From positions 379-64,378 of the forward strand of contig NZ_NEUB01001039.1 in assembly GCF_002910825.1 (NCBI RefSeq): a DNA stretch of 64,000 bases. The letters are read 5' to 3'. Positions within the stretch are counted from its first letter, which is position 1, and every line of letters starts with the position of its first letter. The translations under genes were made by a program, and so were the position numbers. Under the pieces are notes generated by a model that saw only the letters and a program-made list of their open reading frames with translations, was not told where the DNA came from and searched no databases. Shown piece after piece: positions 8,641 to 17,830 of this stretch. The stretch comes from Streptomyces sp. SM1. Lineage in GTDB: Bacteria > Actinomycetota > Actinomycetes > Streptomycetales > Streptomycetaceae.

Positions 8641-9677
8641 GCGTTCCCCCAGGTGTCGACGTATGCGGCCACGCCGGTGCGACGGGCCTCCTCCACGGAG
8701 CGCAGCCGCACGAAATCGCGGGCCGGCATCAACGCCTCCCACTCGGCCAGAGGCAGAACGCGGGCCTCGTCGTGCTCGCGCGCGTTGAGGGTGAGACCCC
8801 GGATCTGTGCATCGGTGAGGCGCCCGCCATCGAAGACGAGCTGCAGCGTGCTGTACGGACGCTGCGCCCGGGGCTGCCCGTACACGGTGGCCAGCAGCCG
8901 GGGCGGGCCCACGGCGGTCATGCCGGTCTCTTCCCGGCACTCGCGCACCACCGCGTCCCAGGGCCGCTCGCCCAGATCCATCGCGCCGCCGATCATGTGC
9001 CAGGGGTGGCCGGGGGAGTAGGCGGAGTGCAGCTGGAGCGGCCGGTCGTCCTCGTCGGTGACGTAGAGGCATACGAACGCGGCCGCCCGGGGCAGTGCGT
9101 CGGCGTACTGCTGCGGCGGCACCCACGCCGAATCCGGCTGCCCACCAGGCGCGAGACCAGCGGGTGGGCGGTGGCGGGTCATCCGCATGAGCGCCGGGTT
9201 GCCGCTGAAGCCGAGCTCCCGGTACAGGGGCGCGGCCTCCGGGCTGGTGTGCAGCTCGAACAGTGTGACGTCCTCGACGTCGGCGAGGTGGTCGAGGAGA
9301 GAGGAGACGACGGCCCGGGCATAGCCGCGGCGCCGGTGCTCCGGGTGCGTGGCGACCAACTGCACGCGGGCGGCCTGGCCCCGGGGGTAGGCGGGCGCCG
9401 CCAGGACGGGGTGGATCAGTCCGAGGGCGCAGGCGGCCATCGTGCCGTCCTGGGCGTCGACGACGAAGGCCCGCGCATCTCCCTCGGGCGTCAGCCGTGG
9501 CGCCAGCTCGTCCGTGCACTGGCGGACCCAGTCCTCGGTGAACGGTGCGGACAGGATGTATGCGGAGCGCATCCGGGTGATGGCCTCGGCGTCAGTAGGC
9601 GTTGCCGCGCGGACCGGCGGTCGCCCGGCGGCGTCATGCGGCTCGGCCGCGGCAGTGGGTGCCGTGTCGGGGTTCAC
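8637..9677 (-). CDS. GNAT acetyltransferase-NUDIX hydrolase fusion
   Basis: The N-terminal half (about residues 20-170) is a GNAT domain with the acetyl-CoA loop ATHPEHRRRGYARAVVSSLL and LYRELGF. The C-terminal half (about 190-330) is a NUDIX domain with HMIGGAMDLGER followed by VVRECREETGMTAVG. The two activities are usually separate proteins. The gene overlaps its neighbours on both sides by 4 bp. What is acetylated or hydrolysed cannot be told from sequence; the NUDIX partner suggests a nucleotide-linked small molecule. Confidence 0.8.
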   Translation of the reverse strand: MNPDTAPTAAAEPHDAAGRPPVRAATPTDAEAITRMRSAYILSAPFTEDWVRQCTDELAPRLTPEGDARAFVVDAQDGTMAACALGLIHPVLAAPAYPRGQAARVQLVATHPEHRRRGYARAVVSSLLDHLADVEDVTLFELHTSPEAAPLYRELGFSGNPALMRMTRHRPPAGLAPGGQPDSAWVPPQQYADALPRAAAFVCLYVTDEDDRPLQLHSAYSPGHPWHMIGGAMDLGERPWDAVVRECREETGMTAVGPPRLLATVYGQPRAQRPYSTLQLVFDGGRLTDAQIRGLTLNAREHDEARVLPLAEWEALMPARDFVRLRSVEEARRTGVAAYVDTWGNA

Positions 9678-10900
9678 GTCGCATCTCCTGTCGGTGAGAG
9701 GGCTGCACGGTGCTCGGCGCGCAGCCGGGCCAGGGTCCGCCGGCCGCGTTCGACCAGCTCGGGATCGCGGTGGGCGACGCCGTACGCGATCCCGCTCACG
9801 GAATCGAGCGCTGCGTCGATGACGAGGCGGGGTTCCTCAGCGGCGGTCAGGGACCTGCCGTACCCGGCCAGAAACGCCTCGAACAAGTCGACGCGGCCGG
9901 CCCAGGCGTCGGACAGGCGGACAAGGTCCCGTACGGCCGGGCCCGGCTCGCTGCGCTCGAAGTCGATCACCGCGACGAAGACATCAAGGGCGTCCGACTC
10001 GTCAGGGGTGAACAGGACGTTGCGGAGCTGGAGATCTCCGTGGGTCTCCACCCATTCCAGCGGTGGTAGGTCCTCGGCCTGCCGGACGAGCTCGCGGACG
10101 AACTCCTCATCACCCGGGAGCAGATGAGACCGTGCTCCGGCCAGGTGCCGGTCGGCCTTGGTCACGGCCGGGCCGCTGCCGGCCGGAGCGGGCCGTGGGG
10201 GGGAGGACTGGTGGATGCGGCGGGCCAGCGCGCCGATCCGTTGGAAGACAGCCCTCTCCCGGTCCGGTGCCAGAACGGTGCCGTGCAGCGGGTGGCCCGG
10301 CACCGCGGTGAGGACCACCGCCCGCAGGGTCTCGTCGGCGGCGACCAGCCGGGGCGCGGCCGCCCCCAGCTCTCGCGCCCACGTCCGTAGTCCTCGCACC
10401 TCCCTGGAGTGGAACCGCTCGCTCTGGTGCACCTTCACGTACCAGGTGCCGCTTTGGACGCCGTGGACCCGCCACACGCGGCTCTCCTCGCGCGCCCATG
10501 ACGTATCCGTCCACTGCGTGATCCGGCCGACTGCCTGCTCCGCGAACTCCACCACCGCGGCGTCGGGGCGTGCGGTAGACGCCTGGCCGGTCACGTCCGG
10601 CACGAGGCGCAACCGGTCGGCGCCGGGGTCGAAGGCGATGCTGTCGCCGGGCAGTTGGAAGTGCACGGCGAGGCGTGCGCCGGCGCTGTAGGCGTCCAGG
10701 CCTGCACGGCAGTACGCCACCATCTGGGCGGGCAGCGCGTGAAGGGATGCCCAGTCCATCGCGTCGCAGACGTCCGGCTCCGCGATCCCGGGCGCGCCTT
10801 TCCACCTCCGGACCTCGAAGAAGTGCCCGCTACGGCTGGCGCCTCCGGGGCTGCGGTGGTGGTACGGCGGCCCGCACGTCGGCCGGGTCGATGACGACAC
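9674..10900 (-). CDS. aminoglycoside-phosphotransferase-like kinase fused to the tail of a NUDIX domain
   Basis: Residues from about 120 form a protein-kinase-like small-molecule phosphotransferase: TWYVKVHQSE (ATP lysine), ETHGDLQLRNVLF (catalytic loop HGDxxxxN) and VAVIDFERSEPGP (metal-binding Asp). The first 95 residues (GHFFEVRRWKG, EPDVCDAMDWASLHALP, MVAYCRAGLDAYSAGARLAVHF) are the C-terminal part of a NUDIX hydrolase whose front half lies upstream in another frame. The GTG at 10900 is therefore probably not a natural start, and the intact gene likely began at 11105. A kinase-only product could start near GTG codons around residue 95. Confidence 0.7.
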   Translation of the reverse strand: MSSSTRPTCGPPYHHRSPGGASRSGHFFEVRRWKGAPGIAEPDVCDAMDWASLHALPAQMVAYCRAGLDAYSAGARLAVHFQLPGDSIAFDPGADRLRLVPDVTGQASTARPDAAVVEFAEQAVGRITQWTDTSWAREESRVWRVHGVQSGTWYVKVHQSERFHSREVRGLRTWARELGAAAPRLVAADETLRAVVLTAVPGHPLHGTVLAPDRERAVFQRIGALARRIHQSSPPRPAPAGSGPAVTKADRHLAGARSHLLPGDEEFVRELVRQAEDLPPLEWVETHGDLQLRNVLFTPDESDALDVFVAVIDFERSEPGPAVRDLVRLSDAWAGRVDLFEAFLAGYGRSLTAAEEPRLVIDAALDSVSGIAYGVAHRDPELVERGRRTLARLRAEHRAALSPTGDAT

Positions 10901-11105
10901 CGGTCTCCTCCCGCGCCTCGCGGATCAGGGCGGTGACGACGTCCTCGTGCGGACCGTCCAGATGCCCCGACGGCAGGTGCCACAGGCCGGCGGCGTACAC
11001 CTGCCCGGCCCGCCGCGACAGCAAGATCTGCGGCCCGTCAGCGGTCTCCCGGCGCAGGATCAGGTGGACGTCCACCGGCTCGGTGTGCCGCTGCCCGCCG
11101 CTCAT
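10830..11105 (-). pseudogene. NUDIX hydrolase N-terminal half, separated by a frameshift from its remainder
   Basis: The ATG at 11105 overlaps the stop of the upstream methyltransferase (11102). The frame gives VDVHLILRRE, a NUDIX box (LPSGHLDGPHEDVVTALIREAREETG in two parts) and VVIDPADVRAAV, then collapses into PPPQPRRRQP and stops. The expected continuation, beginning HHRSPGGASRSGHFFEVRR, is in the next frame and runs on into the kinase gene. The break lies around 10866-10872. Either this is a frameshift mutation or sequencing error, or a recoding event. The box itself is intact. Confidence 0.65.
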
Positions 11106-11971
11106 CGCGCTCCCTCCGGACGTCGGGCGAGCAGAATCCTGAACGTCGTCTCCTCGACCAGAGACCCGTCCATCGCGTGCGCGTGGAGAAGTGCGAGGGC
11201 CTCGTCCTCGAACGCCTGATGCCGCTCTGCGAAGAGGCCAGACCCGGCGAAGGACGTGGTGCGCAGGTAACCGAGTACCTTCCGCGGCGCCCAGGTGCGG
11301 GTCACGGGGAAGAGGTGTTCGGTGACGTCCTTGAACGCTGAGGCGGCGAGGTCCTCCTGGTACGAGCGGCGGGGCTCGGCGTAGGAACTGCGGGCGCCCG
11401 CCCGGCGCTCGTCGCCCAGGTAGAGCTGGATCAGCTCGCGCAGCGCACGGGTCCAGTCGGCGTCGTGGGTCCACAGGCTCCCGTCGCCCATGATCGCCAC
11501 TGCGGCACCCGGTGTGGCGACCCGGTCTGCCATCTCCAGGACCGACGGACCGTCCATCCAGTGGTAGGACCGGCAGCAGGTGATCAGGTCCGGGCCGGAA
11601 TCCGGTTCGCCGGGCAGCGTCGCGAGCGGCTCGTAGGCGTCGGCCGCCGCGTGGACCAGGGTGAGGGTGCAGTTGCCGAGCACGGGGGCGAGGGCTTGCC
11701 CGGCCTGGCGCAGCATCTGCGGGCTGACGTCGACCGCTTCGATGTGCGTCAGGCCGGCGCTGGCGGACAGGAGCGCGAAGGGCACCTGCCCGGTTCCGGT
11801 GCCCAGGTCGAGCAGCACCGGGGAAGGGCGGCCCCGCAGCGCGTCGGTGAGCAGGCGCACCGCCGCGTCCGGCAAGCCTGGGCGGTGGCGGGCGTAGGTC
11901 GAGGCCGCGGCCTCGAACATTGCCTCCTGCTCCGGTGGGAGGCCCGGAATGGGACCGTCGGGGTAGGTCAC
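11102..11971 (-). CDS. class I SAM-dependent methyltransferase
   Basis: A 289-residue Rossmann methyltransferase: VLLDLGTGTGQVPFALL is motif I (about residues 52-68), IEAVDVSPQML motif II, and DLITCCRSYHWMD the post-II region typical of the Methyltransf_11/25 family, where the SYHWMD/HW feature is common in small-molecule methylases. It overlaps genes on both sides by ATGA and belongs to the NUDIX/PIMT operon. Its acceptor is unknown. Confidence 0.8.
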   Translation of the reverse strand: MTYPDGPIPGLPPEQEAMFEAAASTYARHRPGLPDAAVRLLTDALRGRPSPVLLDLGTGTGQVPFALLSASAGLTHIEAVDVSPQMLRQAGQALAPVLGNCTLTLVHAAADAYEPLATLPGEPDSGPDLITCCRSYHWMDGPSVLEMADRVATPGAAVAIMGDGSLWTHDADWTRALRELIQLYLGDERRAGARSSYAEPRRSYQEDLAASAFKDVTEHLFPVTRTWAPRKVLGYLRTTSFAGSGLFAERHQAFEDEALALLHAHAMDGSLVEETTFRILLARRPEGAR

Positions 11972-13317
11972 GAAGTGGCTCCCTCATCGTGCGGGTGGGG
12001 GGCGGGTAGTTGCCAGGACAGGCGTCCGCACTCGGAGGCGGCCCGCTGCCTACCGTCCACGTCGAAGAGGAGGCGGTAGCGGTCTGGGGAGCGTGCGGCC
12101 CGCCACCGGTCGGCGAGGTCCTGGATCTCTTTCCAGATGTCCCGCGGCCCGTTGACGGTGACGCTCCAGCGCCGGTGGCCCACCGCCTCCGCGCGCATCC
12201 AGGATCCGCAGCCGGGCGCGCCGATCACGACGTGCTCGGCGCCGAAGTCCCGGACCAGGCCACCGCCGAGGAGATGGTCGGCCGCCAGCCAGAAACCGCG
12301 GTCGCTGTCCGGGGGCGGCGCCAGCATGCTCCGTTGAGTCCATGTGCCCGGCTCGGTGGCCATGCGCTGCCGGAACTCCTTCGTGAGCCAGATCCGCGCC
12401 ACGCCGTGTCCCGCCCGGTGGGCGAACTCCACGGCCCGCAGCTCCGCCGTAATCTGCCCGTCGGCGGTGCGCTCGACAACGGCGAGGCCGGGCCACGACG
12501 GGGACGCACTGCTCACGTGCGCCAGCAGTTTGCCCCCGGGAGCGAGTTGTTCGACGAGGGCCGTGGGCACGCGCTCCAGCGTGTACGACACGAAGATCCG
12601 GTCGAACTCCCGCCCCGCAACGCCCTGTTCTCCTGACCCGCACACCACCTCCGGACGGAACCCGAGATCGGCCAGCCGGGCCGCAGCCGCGTCAGTGAGG
12701 TGCCGATCCCGGTCGAGGGAGACCACCCCCTGGTCGCCGCAGACCTGGCAGGCCACCGCGGCGGTCACTCCCGCTCCCGTCCCGACGTCCAGCACCCGCA
12801 GACCCGGACGCAGATCCAGCTCCTCCAGCAGCGAGGCGGTCAGACCCATCACCGTCGACATTGACGTGATCGACGCCCCCGACCGCGTCCCGCGCGCCCG
12901 GCCCACCAACGGCTCGCCGTCGTGCTGGACGAGCACACTGGCCCCGCCGTACAGCAGCCCGAGCAGCTCGGGGCGGTCCTGCGGCGCCGACCAGTCCAGC
13001 AGGTCCCACCGCGGCGGCTCCTCGCTCGGCGCACTGCGCCGTACGTACGCCTGCGGCATCAGAACCTCGCGCGGCAGGGCGAGCAGCGCCTCACGTACCG
13101 GGCCGGCCGCCAGATCGCCGGCCTTCTCCAGGCGGGCGACCATCGCTGCCCGGGCTGCAGCAGCACCGCGATCACCCCGGGTGCCGCGGCTGTCCGCCGA
13201 CCCGGTGACTTCTGCCGTCTCCGTGTGGAAGGGGTCCGTAGTGGAAAACGTCGCTGGAGCGTGCGCAGCTGGGGAAGCGGGCCTTCGCGTGGTGTCCCCG
13301 GTGTTCAGGTCCGTCAT
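11968..13317 (-). CDS. protein-L-isoaspartate O-methyltransferase-like protein
   Basis: About 449 residues. After a Ser/Thr/Ala-rich N-terminal extension of some 55 residues come PIMT hallmarks: LPREVLMPQAYVR, SGASITSMSTVMGLTASLLEEL, RVLDVGTGAGVTAAVACQ (motif I), DRIFVSYTLERVPTALVEQLAPGGKLLAHV. A 190-residue C-terminal domain follows. True PCMT repair enzymes are about 210 residues, so this is a specialised relative of the type found beside small precursor peptides, where methylation of Asp can lead to aspartimide. It is the second PIMT domain in this operon. Confidence 0.8.
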   Translation of the reverse strand: MTDLNTGDTTRRPASPAAHAPATFSTTDPFHTETAEVTGSADSRGTRGDRGAAAARAAMVARLEKAGDLAAGPVREALLALPREVLMPQAYVRRSAPSEEPPRWDLLDWSAPQDRPELLGLLYGGASVLVQHDGEPLVGRARGTRSGASITSMSTVMGLTASLLEELDLRPGLRVLDVGTGAGVTAAVACQVCGDQGVVSLDRDRHLTDAAAARLADLGFRPEVVCGSGEQGVAGREFDRIFVSYTLERVPTALVEQLAPGGKLLAHVSSASPSWPGLAVVERTADGQITAELRAVEFAHRAGHGVARIWLTKEFRQRMATEPGTWTQRSMLAPPPDSDRGFWLAADHLLGGGLVRDFGAEHVVIGAPGCGSWMRAEAVGHRRWSVTVNGPRDIWKEIQDLADRWRAARSPDRYRLLFDVDGRQRAASECGRLSWQLPAPHPHDEGATS

Positions 13318-14705
13318 GTGGCGCCTCCGTCCAACGAGCTCTCACGGCGGATGTCTGCGGCGGCCGCCGCTCCAGGGGCCGGCACCTGAGGTGGAGGGCC
13401 GGGGCGCGGTAGTTCTTCGGCAGGCGCGGGTTCCTCCCGCTCGGGCGGGGCACCGGGCATCTGCCGCAGGCCGCGCAGCGGAGAGAGCGCCAGGACCAGG
13501 AGCGGCACAGTGAGCAGAAAGGCACCGACGACCAGGGCGGCCCGGACACCGGCCCACGTCCCCAGTGCGCCGGCGAGCAGCGCGCCGACCGGCCTGGCAC
13601 CCGATGTCAACCAGGTGCTCACCGCCTGCATCCGTGCCTGCATGCGGGAGTTGGTGATGATCTGACGGATTGACCGCTGGGTGGTGCCCGCCGCACCCGC
13701 GCACGCCAACTGCACGAACAGCGCCGCACCGATCACGATCTGCCAGCCAAGGCCGGGAGAGGCGAGCAGCAGCGGAATCTGGGTCACCGGCGTGATCGCG
13801 AGCGCGGCCAGCATCATCGGCCCGGGCCCGATCCGTCGAGCAAGGGCAGGGGCGAGGAGCGCGCCGGCGGCCGCGCCCAGGGCGCCGAGCCCCAGCACGA
13901 CACCGAACGCCGTGGTGCTCATCGCAAGGGTGCGCAGCAAGTACAGCGCCCACAGTGTGTTGAGCAGTGCGAGGGCGAAGGAAGTCGACGCGTTGACCAG
14001 CGTCAAGGTACGCAGCCGGTCGTCACTGCGTACATACCGCACGCCCTCGCCGATCTCCGCCCACAGCCGACGCTCCCCGGTACGTGCCCGGTCGGTCTTG
14101 GGCATGCGGATGCGCGCGGTGCACCAGGCACTGATGAGATAGGAGAGGACGTCTCCGAGCAGGGCTCGGGCCGGTCCGACCAAGGCGGTCAGAGCGGCGC
14201 CGAGGTTGCTGCCGCCGGTCGCGGAGAGGGCGAAGAGTGCGCCGACCCGGCTGTTGCTCCGCTGGATCAAGGACCGGTCGACCAGGCTGGGCAGGATGCT
14301 GATGGCCGCCGCGTCATGCACCACGCCCGCGGCGCCCTGCACCACGGCGACCGCCATGAGCTGGGGCAGGGTCAGTGCGTCGAGGGCTGCCGCCACCGGC
14401 ACCGTGGCCAGTGCGGCCGCACTGACCAGATCCCCGATGATCATCTGGCGCTGCTTGGAATGGCGGTCAGCGAGCGCCCCGGCGTGCAGGGCGAGCACCG
14501 CGGGTGGCAGCAGTCCAAGGAACGCCAACCAGGCCACCTGAGAGGTGGTGGCGTGCAGCTCCAGGACGGCGATCACCGGGATCACCATCGAGCTGATCGA
14601 GCTGCCGGTCACGCTGGCGCTCTGCCCGATCAGGAACGTCCGGAAGTTGCGGTGCCGCCACAGCGACGTCTGGAGCCGAGCGGGAGAGTCAGCGGAGCTG
14701 GTCAC
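13314..14705 (-). CDS. MFS transporter
   Basis: A GTG at 14705 gives about 463 residues with roughly 12 hydrophobic segments, including RNFRTFLIGQSASVTGSSISSMVIPVIAVL at the first helix and the MFS loop GALADRHSKQRQMI between helices 2 and 3. The layout matches the MFS_3 exporter group (enterobactin-exporter/macrolide-efflux type). The last 45 residues are Pro/Ala/Glu-rich and cytoplasmic. It overlaps the phosphotransferase gene by 17 bp and the PIMT-like gene by 4 bp. Export of the operon's product is the natural reading. Confidence 0.85.
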   Translation of the reverse strand: MTSSADSPARLQTSLWRHRNFRTFLIGQSASVTGSSISSMVIPVIAVLELHATTSQVAWLAFLGLLPPAVLALHAGALADRHSKQRQMIIGDLVSAAALATVPVAAALDALTLPQLMAVAVVQGAAGVVHDAAAISILPSLVDRSLIQRSNSRVGALFALSATGGSNLGAALTALVGPARALLGDVLSYLISAWCTARIRMPKTDRARTGERRLWAEIGEGVRYVRSDDRLRTLTLVNASTSFALALLNTLWALYLLRTLAMSTTAFGVVLGLGALGAAAGALLAPALARRIGPGPMMLAALAITPVTQIPLLLASPGLGWQIVIGAALFVQLACAGAAGTTQRSIRQIITNSRMQARMQAVSTWLTSGARPVGALLAGALGTWAGVRAALVVGAFLLTVPLLVLALSPLRGLRQMPGAPPEREEPAPAEELPRPGPPPQVPAPGAAAAADIRRESSLDGGAT

Positions 14706-15723
14706 GGAGCACCTCCTCCGCCTCGTCCAGGCGGGCGCACAGCGCACCCAGGGCCTCGTGGCGGGCCCGCCCGTACGCCTCCAGCTGAGGGGTGACCGCG
14801 GTTGGGTCGTCGAGCGGCTCCGAGAGCGGGTACACCGAGCAGGCCAGGTAGCCGGCCGCCACCCGGGGCACCGTCATGAGGTCCTCGTCCGGCATGGCCG
14901 GGTTGGTCTCCCGGTAGGCGGCGACGGCCGTGGCCAGGCCCGTGGGCCAGTCCGGGGCGGTCAGGACCGTGCGCGGATCGAGCACGATGCGTCCCAGCTC
15001 CCACATCGGGCTGCGGTGCGTCGGCGGCCGGAAGTCGACGACCGCGGCGACCTTCTCGCCTCTCAGCATCAGGTTGAGGGAGGACAGGTCGCCATGGACG
15101 ATCTGCGCTGCCAGGGTCAAGGGGAGCGCTTCGAGCATGGATGCCGTTGCGGGGAGTTCGTCCAGCCGTTGTTGGGCGGCGTCTCTCGACCACGCTCCGA
15201 ACGCGGAACTCGGGGGTTGCTTCGCGTAGCTGTCGAGGAGCCGTTCCAGGCGCTGGCGGCCCCGCTCGATGTCACAGACCTCGTGGGACGGGGCGCGGCG
15301 CGGCGGCCCGTCCGGATGTCGCGCGAGCGTGCGGTGCAGTCGGCCCACGGTCGCGCCGACGGCGGCCCACTGCTCGCCGTGCAGGCCGCCTTCCGCTGTC
15401 TCGGCGCCCTCGGCGAACGCGGTGACGGCCACCGCCAGGCCGCCTTCGACGGCGATGAGGTCGCCGTCCAGGGTCCGGCGCATCGCCGGCACCGGGACCC
15501 CGCCGAGTGCGGCGAACTCGGCCAGCTCGAGGGCGCGCCCCTCGGCGCCCAGGTCAGCGTGCTCTGGGTAGGCCTTCACAAACCATCGGCGGCCGTCGCC
15601 GTCCTTGGCCACGTAGTTGCACGTGGCGGTCCCTGACGGCCCTTCGCGGACGTCGGTGGGGACGACGCGGTAGTGCAGCGCCAGGATTCCCGCCACGGCC
15701 GTGACGTCGAACTGCGCGTTCAA
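14689..15723 (-). CDS. aminoglycoside phosphotransferase (APH)-family kinase
   Basis: 344 residues with the small-molecule kinase fold: RRWFVKAYPE (ATP lysine), QIVHGDLSSLNLML (HGDxxxxN catalytic loop) and VAAVVDFRPPTHRSP (metal Asp of the DFx motif). This family phosphorylates hydroxyls on aminoglycosides, macrolides, homoserine and similar compounds. It starts within the 4-bp overlap with the HIT gene stop. It is the second kinase of this operon and only distantly similar to the one at 9674-10900. Confidence 0.8.
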   Translation of the reverse strand: MNAQFDVTAVAGILALHYRVVPTDVREGPSGTATCNYVAKDGDGRRWFVKAYPEHADLGAEGRALELAEFAALGGVPVPAMRRTLDGDLIAVEGGLAVAVTAFAEGAETAEGGLHGEQWAAVGATVGRLHRTLARHPDGPPRRAPSHEVCDIERGRQRLERLLDSYAKQPPSSAFGAWSRDAAQQRLDELPATASMLEALPLTLAAQIVHGDLSSLNLMLRGEKVAAVVDFRPPTHRSPMWELGRIVLDPRTVLTAPDWPTGLATAVAAYRETNPAMPDEDLMTVPRVAAGYLACSVYPLSEPLDDPTAVTPQLEAYGRARHEALGALCARLDEAEEVLRDQLR

Positions 15724-16241
15724 TGCCCGGCCTCCGGCCTGCCGGGGCCGTTCATCAGCCGGCGCAGCGCCCGGGCGTCCGCCTGTAGTTGGGCCTCTTC
15801 CTGGCGCCCGAGGTCGAGCACATCGAAGGGCAAGGGGCCGCCCGGCGCCGGGTCCGCACCCGCCTCCCGTCGCGGCACGACGTGATGGTGGGCATGCGGA
15901 ATGGCGTTACCGAGGAGCAGGTAGTTCATCTTCAACGGCTGGTAGTGCGCCTCAAGTGCGCGGCCCAGGGCGAGGGTGTCCCGCCAGAAGGCGGCGGCTT
16001 CGTCGTCCGAAAGTTCGGTGGGCTCGGCTACGTGGCGCGCGGTCACGATGGTGATGGAGTAGCCCCGGACTTGCCCAGAGCGCCAGAGATAGGACTGGGA
16101 CACCTCGCCGCGGTGCAGCAGCAGCCCCCATCCGATGTCATCGGCCGTCCAGTCGTTGCCGCACATTGGGCAGTGGTGGCCGGCGCGGTGCGCGAGGAAG
16201 TGCTCAGGCCAGGAAGAGCTGGGTGTCGGTGGGAGCGTCAC
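15720..16241 (-). CDS. HIT-family nucleotide hydrolase/transferase
   Basis: A 173-residue protein carrying the histidine triad NAIPHAHHHVVPRR (HxHxH with flanking hydrophobics), which in the family supplies the nucleophile to AMP- or nucleotidyl-linked substrates. An MCGNDW segment near the start may be half of a zinc site. It lies 6 bp downstream of the triple-NUDIX gene and overlaps the phosphotransferase gene by 4 bp. A HIT enzyme among NUDIX domains again points to nucleotide-linked intermediates. Confidence 0.85.
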   Translation of the reverse strand: MTLPPTPSSSWPEHFLAHRAGHHCPMCGNDWTADDIGWGLLLHRGEVSQSYLWRSGQVRGYSITIVTARHVAEPTELSDDEAAAFWRDTLALGRALEAHYQPLKMNYLLLGNAIPHAHHHVVPRREAGADPAPGGPLPFDVLDLGRQEEAQLQADARALRRLMNGPGRPEAGH

Positions 16242-16247
16242 AGGTGC

Positions 16248-17744
16248 TCACCAGCCCGTCTGGGTGTACGGGCGGCCCGCGACGATACCTTCGATCGCCA
16301 GGCGGGTGTACGGCACGACCTTTGCCGGAAGATCCTGCGGGCTGAACCACCGCCACGCCACGCACCGGTCGGGCTCCAGGAGTTGCGGGGTACCGGACCA
16401 TGCCCGGGCCTGGAAGACGAGCGCGATCCGTGCCCGCGCCGTCGGCGAGTCGACGTGGTGGACCACATGCACGAGCTCGATGTCACCGGGATCGATGATC
16501 AGCCCGGCCTCCTCCTGAGCTTCGCGCACCAAACAGCTGATGGCGGCTTCCCTCTCGCAATGACCTGCCAAAAAATGCCATTCGTCCGGCGCGAAGGCCG
16601 AGTCGGGATGGCGCAGTCCGAGGAGGATCCGGCCCTGCTCGTCCTGGAGGTGAAGGTGGACGCCGATGATGTGGAGTTCGGTCCCCTCCGGTGCCTCTTC
16701 GTGCAGTGGGCGGATGCGGTCCGGCGGGCTGCCGGCCGAGGGGTGCTCGGCCGCGTGGCGGCGGATCAGGTCGCCGAGACCGGGACTCATGGGTAGTCGG
16801 TCCAGCATGTCGGGGGTGAACCATTGCAGAAGGACGCCCTCTTGTAGGTCCGCCGTGTCGGGGTGTCCGCTCCAGCGGGCCGTGAAGACCTTGATCGGCA
16901 CCGCGAGGCCGTCGACGCTCGTCGCCTCTTCGACTGCGTAGGGCGCCAAGCCCACCGGTGCAAGGCCGGGGGCCTCCTCGGCGAGCTCCCGCCGCAAGGT
17001 GTCCTCCAGGCACCGGTCATCCCTTTCGCGCCCGCCTCCCAGGAGGTCGAAGACCCCGGGCGCCCAGATGCCCTCCCGCAGATCCCTGAGATGAAGCAGG
17101 TAGCGTCCGAAGCCGTCGTGGACCAGAGCCGACGCGTTGACTGGCTCCGGCTGCCCGTCGAGCCCATCGGCCTCGGCGTCCGACAGCTTGGCCCGCAGCG
17201 TTGGGGACCTGACGTCGGCGAACGCAAGCCACTGGGAACCCGAGACCTCTTCGTCCTGGAGCCTGAGCGGCGGCAGCTGCTCGGCGCTGACGTAGAAGGC
17301 GAAGCGGAAGTCGAAGTGCTGATGGCTCGGCTCGCCCTTTGCGGGATTGGCGTCGATCCCGTGCACGTCGATGTCGATCGGGCCGCCCAGGAACTGCGGG
17401 GTCAGACACAGGTCACCGGGCCGGATGCCCGTCTCCTCGGACACCTCCCGAAGAGCAGCGGCCATCAGGCTCCGGTCCGCCTCGGCGTGCCCGCCCGGGG
17501 TGAGCAGCAGCCCAGTGGCCTTGTGGACGATGTGCAGTACGCGCCGGTCTCGGTCGATGACGACCGCGCTGCAGGTGACGTGGCCGGGAAGAGTCGCCCG
17601 GCTGGACGGGTCGTCCGGCCCGTCCAGGACGGCAAACAGGCCAGCCAGGGACTCTCGCTCGTGCGGGTGCCGAGTCAGGTAGCTGTCGAGGGTCGCGCGG
17701 ATGTGGGAGCGGGTGATCGGCACGTCAACACCTCGGAGAAGCAT
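16248..17744 (-). CDS. triple NUDIX-domain protein
   Basis: About 498 residues with three NUDIX boxes: TPGGHAEADRSLMAAALREV..EETGI near residue 95, LLGGGRERDDRC..RRELAEEAPG near residue 250, and LAGHCEREAAISCLVREAQEEAGL near residue 410 (strings abbreviated). Boxes 1 and 3 keep REx2EE; box 2 ends EEAPG and may be altered. Three such domains in one chain are unusual. ATG 17744 (MLLRGVDVPITRSH) is the chosen start; GTG 17723 is an alternative. The open frame runs far upstream inside the ABC gene but only as a shadow. An 86-bp gap separates it from the ABC transporter. Confidence 0.8.
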   Translation of the reverse strand: MLLRGVDVPITRSHIRATLDSYLTRHPHERESLAGLFAVLDGPDDPSSRATLPGHVTCSAVVIDRDRRVLHIVHKATGLLLTPGGHAEADRSLMAAALREVSEETGIRPGDLCLTPQFLGGPIDIDVHGIDANPAKGEPSHQHFDFRFAFYVSAEQLPPLRLQDEEVSGSQWLAFADVRSPTLRAKLSDAEADGLDGQPEPVNASALVHDGFGRYLLHLRDLREGIWAPGVFDLLGGGRERDDRCLEDTLRRELAEEAPGLAPVGLAPYAVEEATSVDGLAVPIKVFTARWSGHPDTADLQEGVLLQWFTPDMLDRLPMSPGLGDLIRRHAAEHPSAGSPPDRIRPLHEEAPEGTELHIIGVHLHLQDEQGRILLGLRHPDSAFAPDEWHFLAGHCEREAAISCLVREAQEEAGLIIDPGDIELVHVVHHVDSPTARARIALVFQARAWSGTPQLLEPDRCVAWRWFSPQDLPAKVVPYTRLAIEGIVAGRPYTQTGW

Positions 17745-17830
17745 GGAAGGGCTGGTGGATGGGTCGAGGGTGGGCGGGTCAGCGGGGGCCGTGCGCCCGG
17801 GCGGAGCTGGTGAAGTGGTGTCGGGGCCCT

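Noticed and set aside
8772-10127. Long plus-strand ORF of 451 codons opposite real genes
   Set aside because: The minus strand carries recognisable GNAT-NUDIX and kinase motifs; this ORF is a GC-frame shadow, as are many others such as 6529-8196 and 18578-19750.
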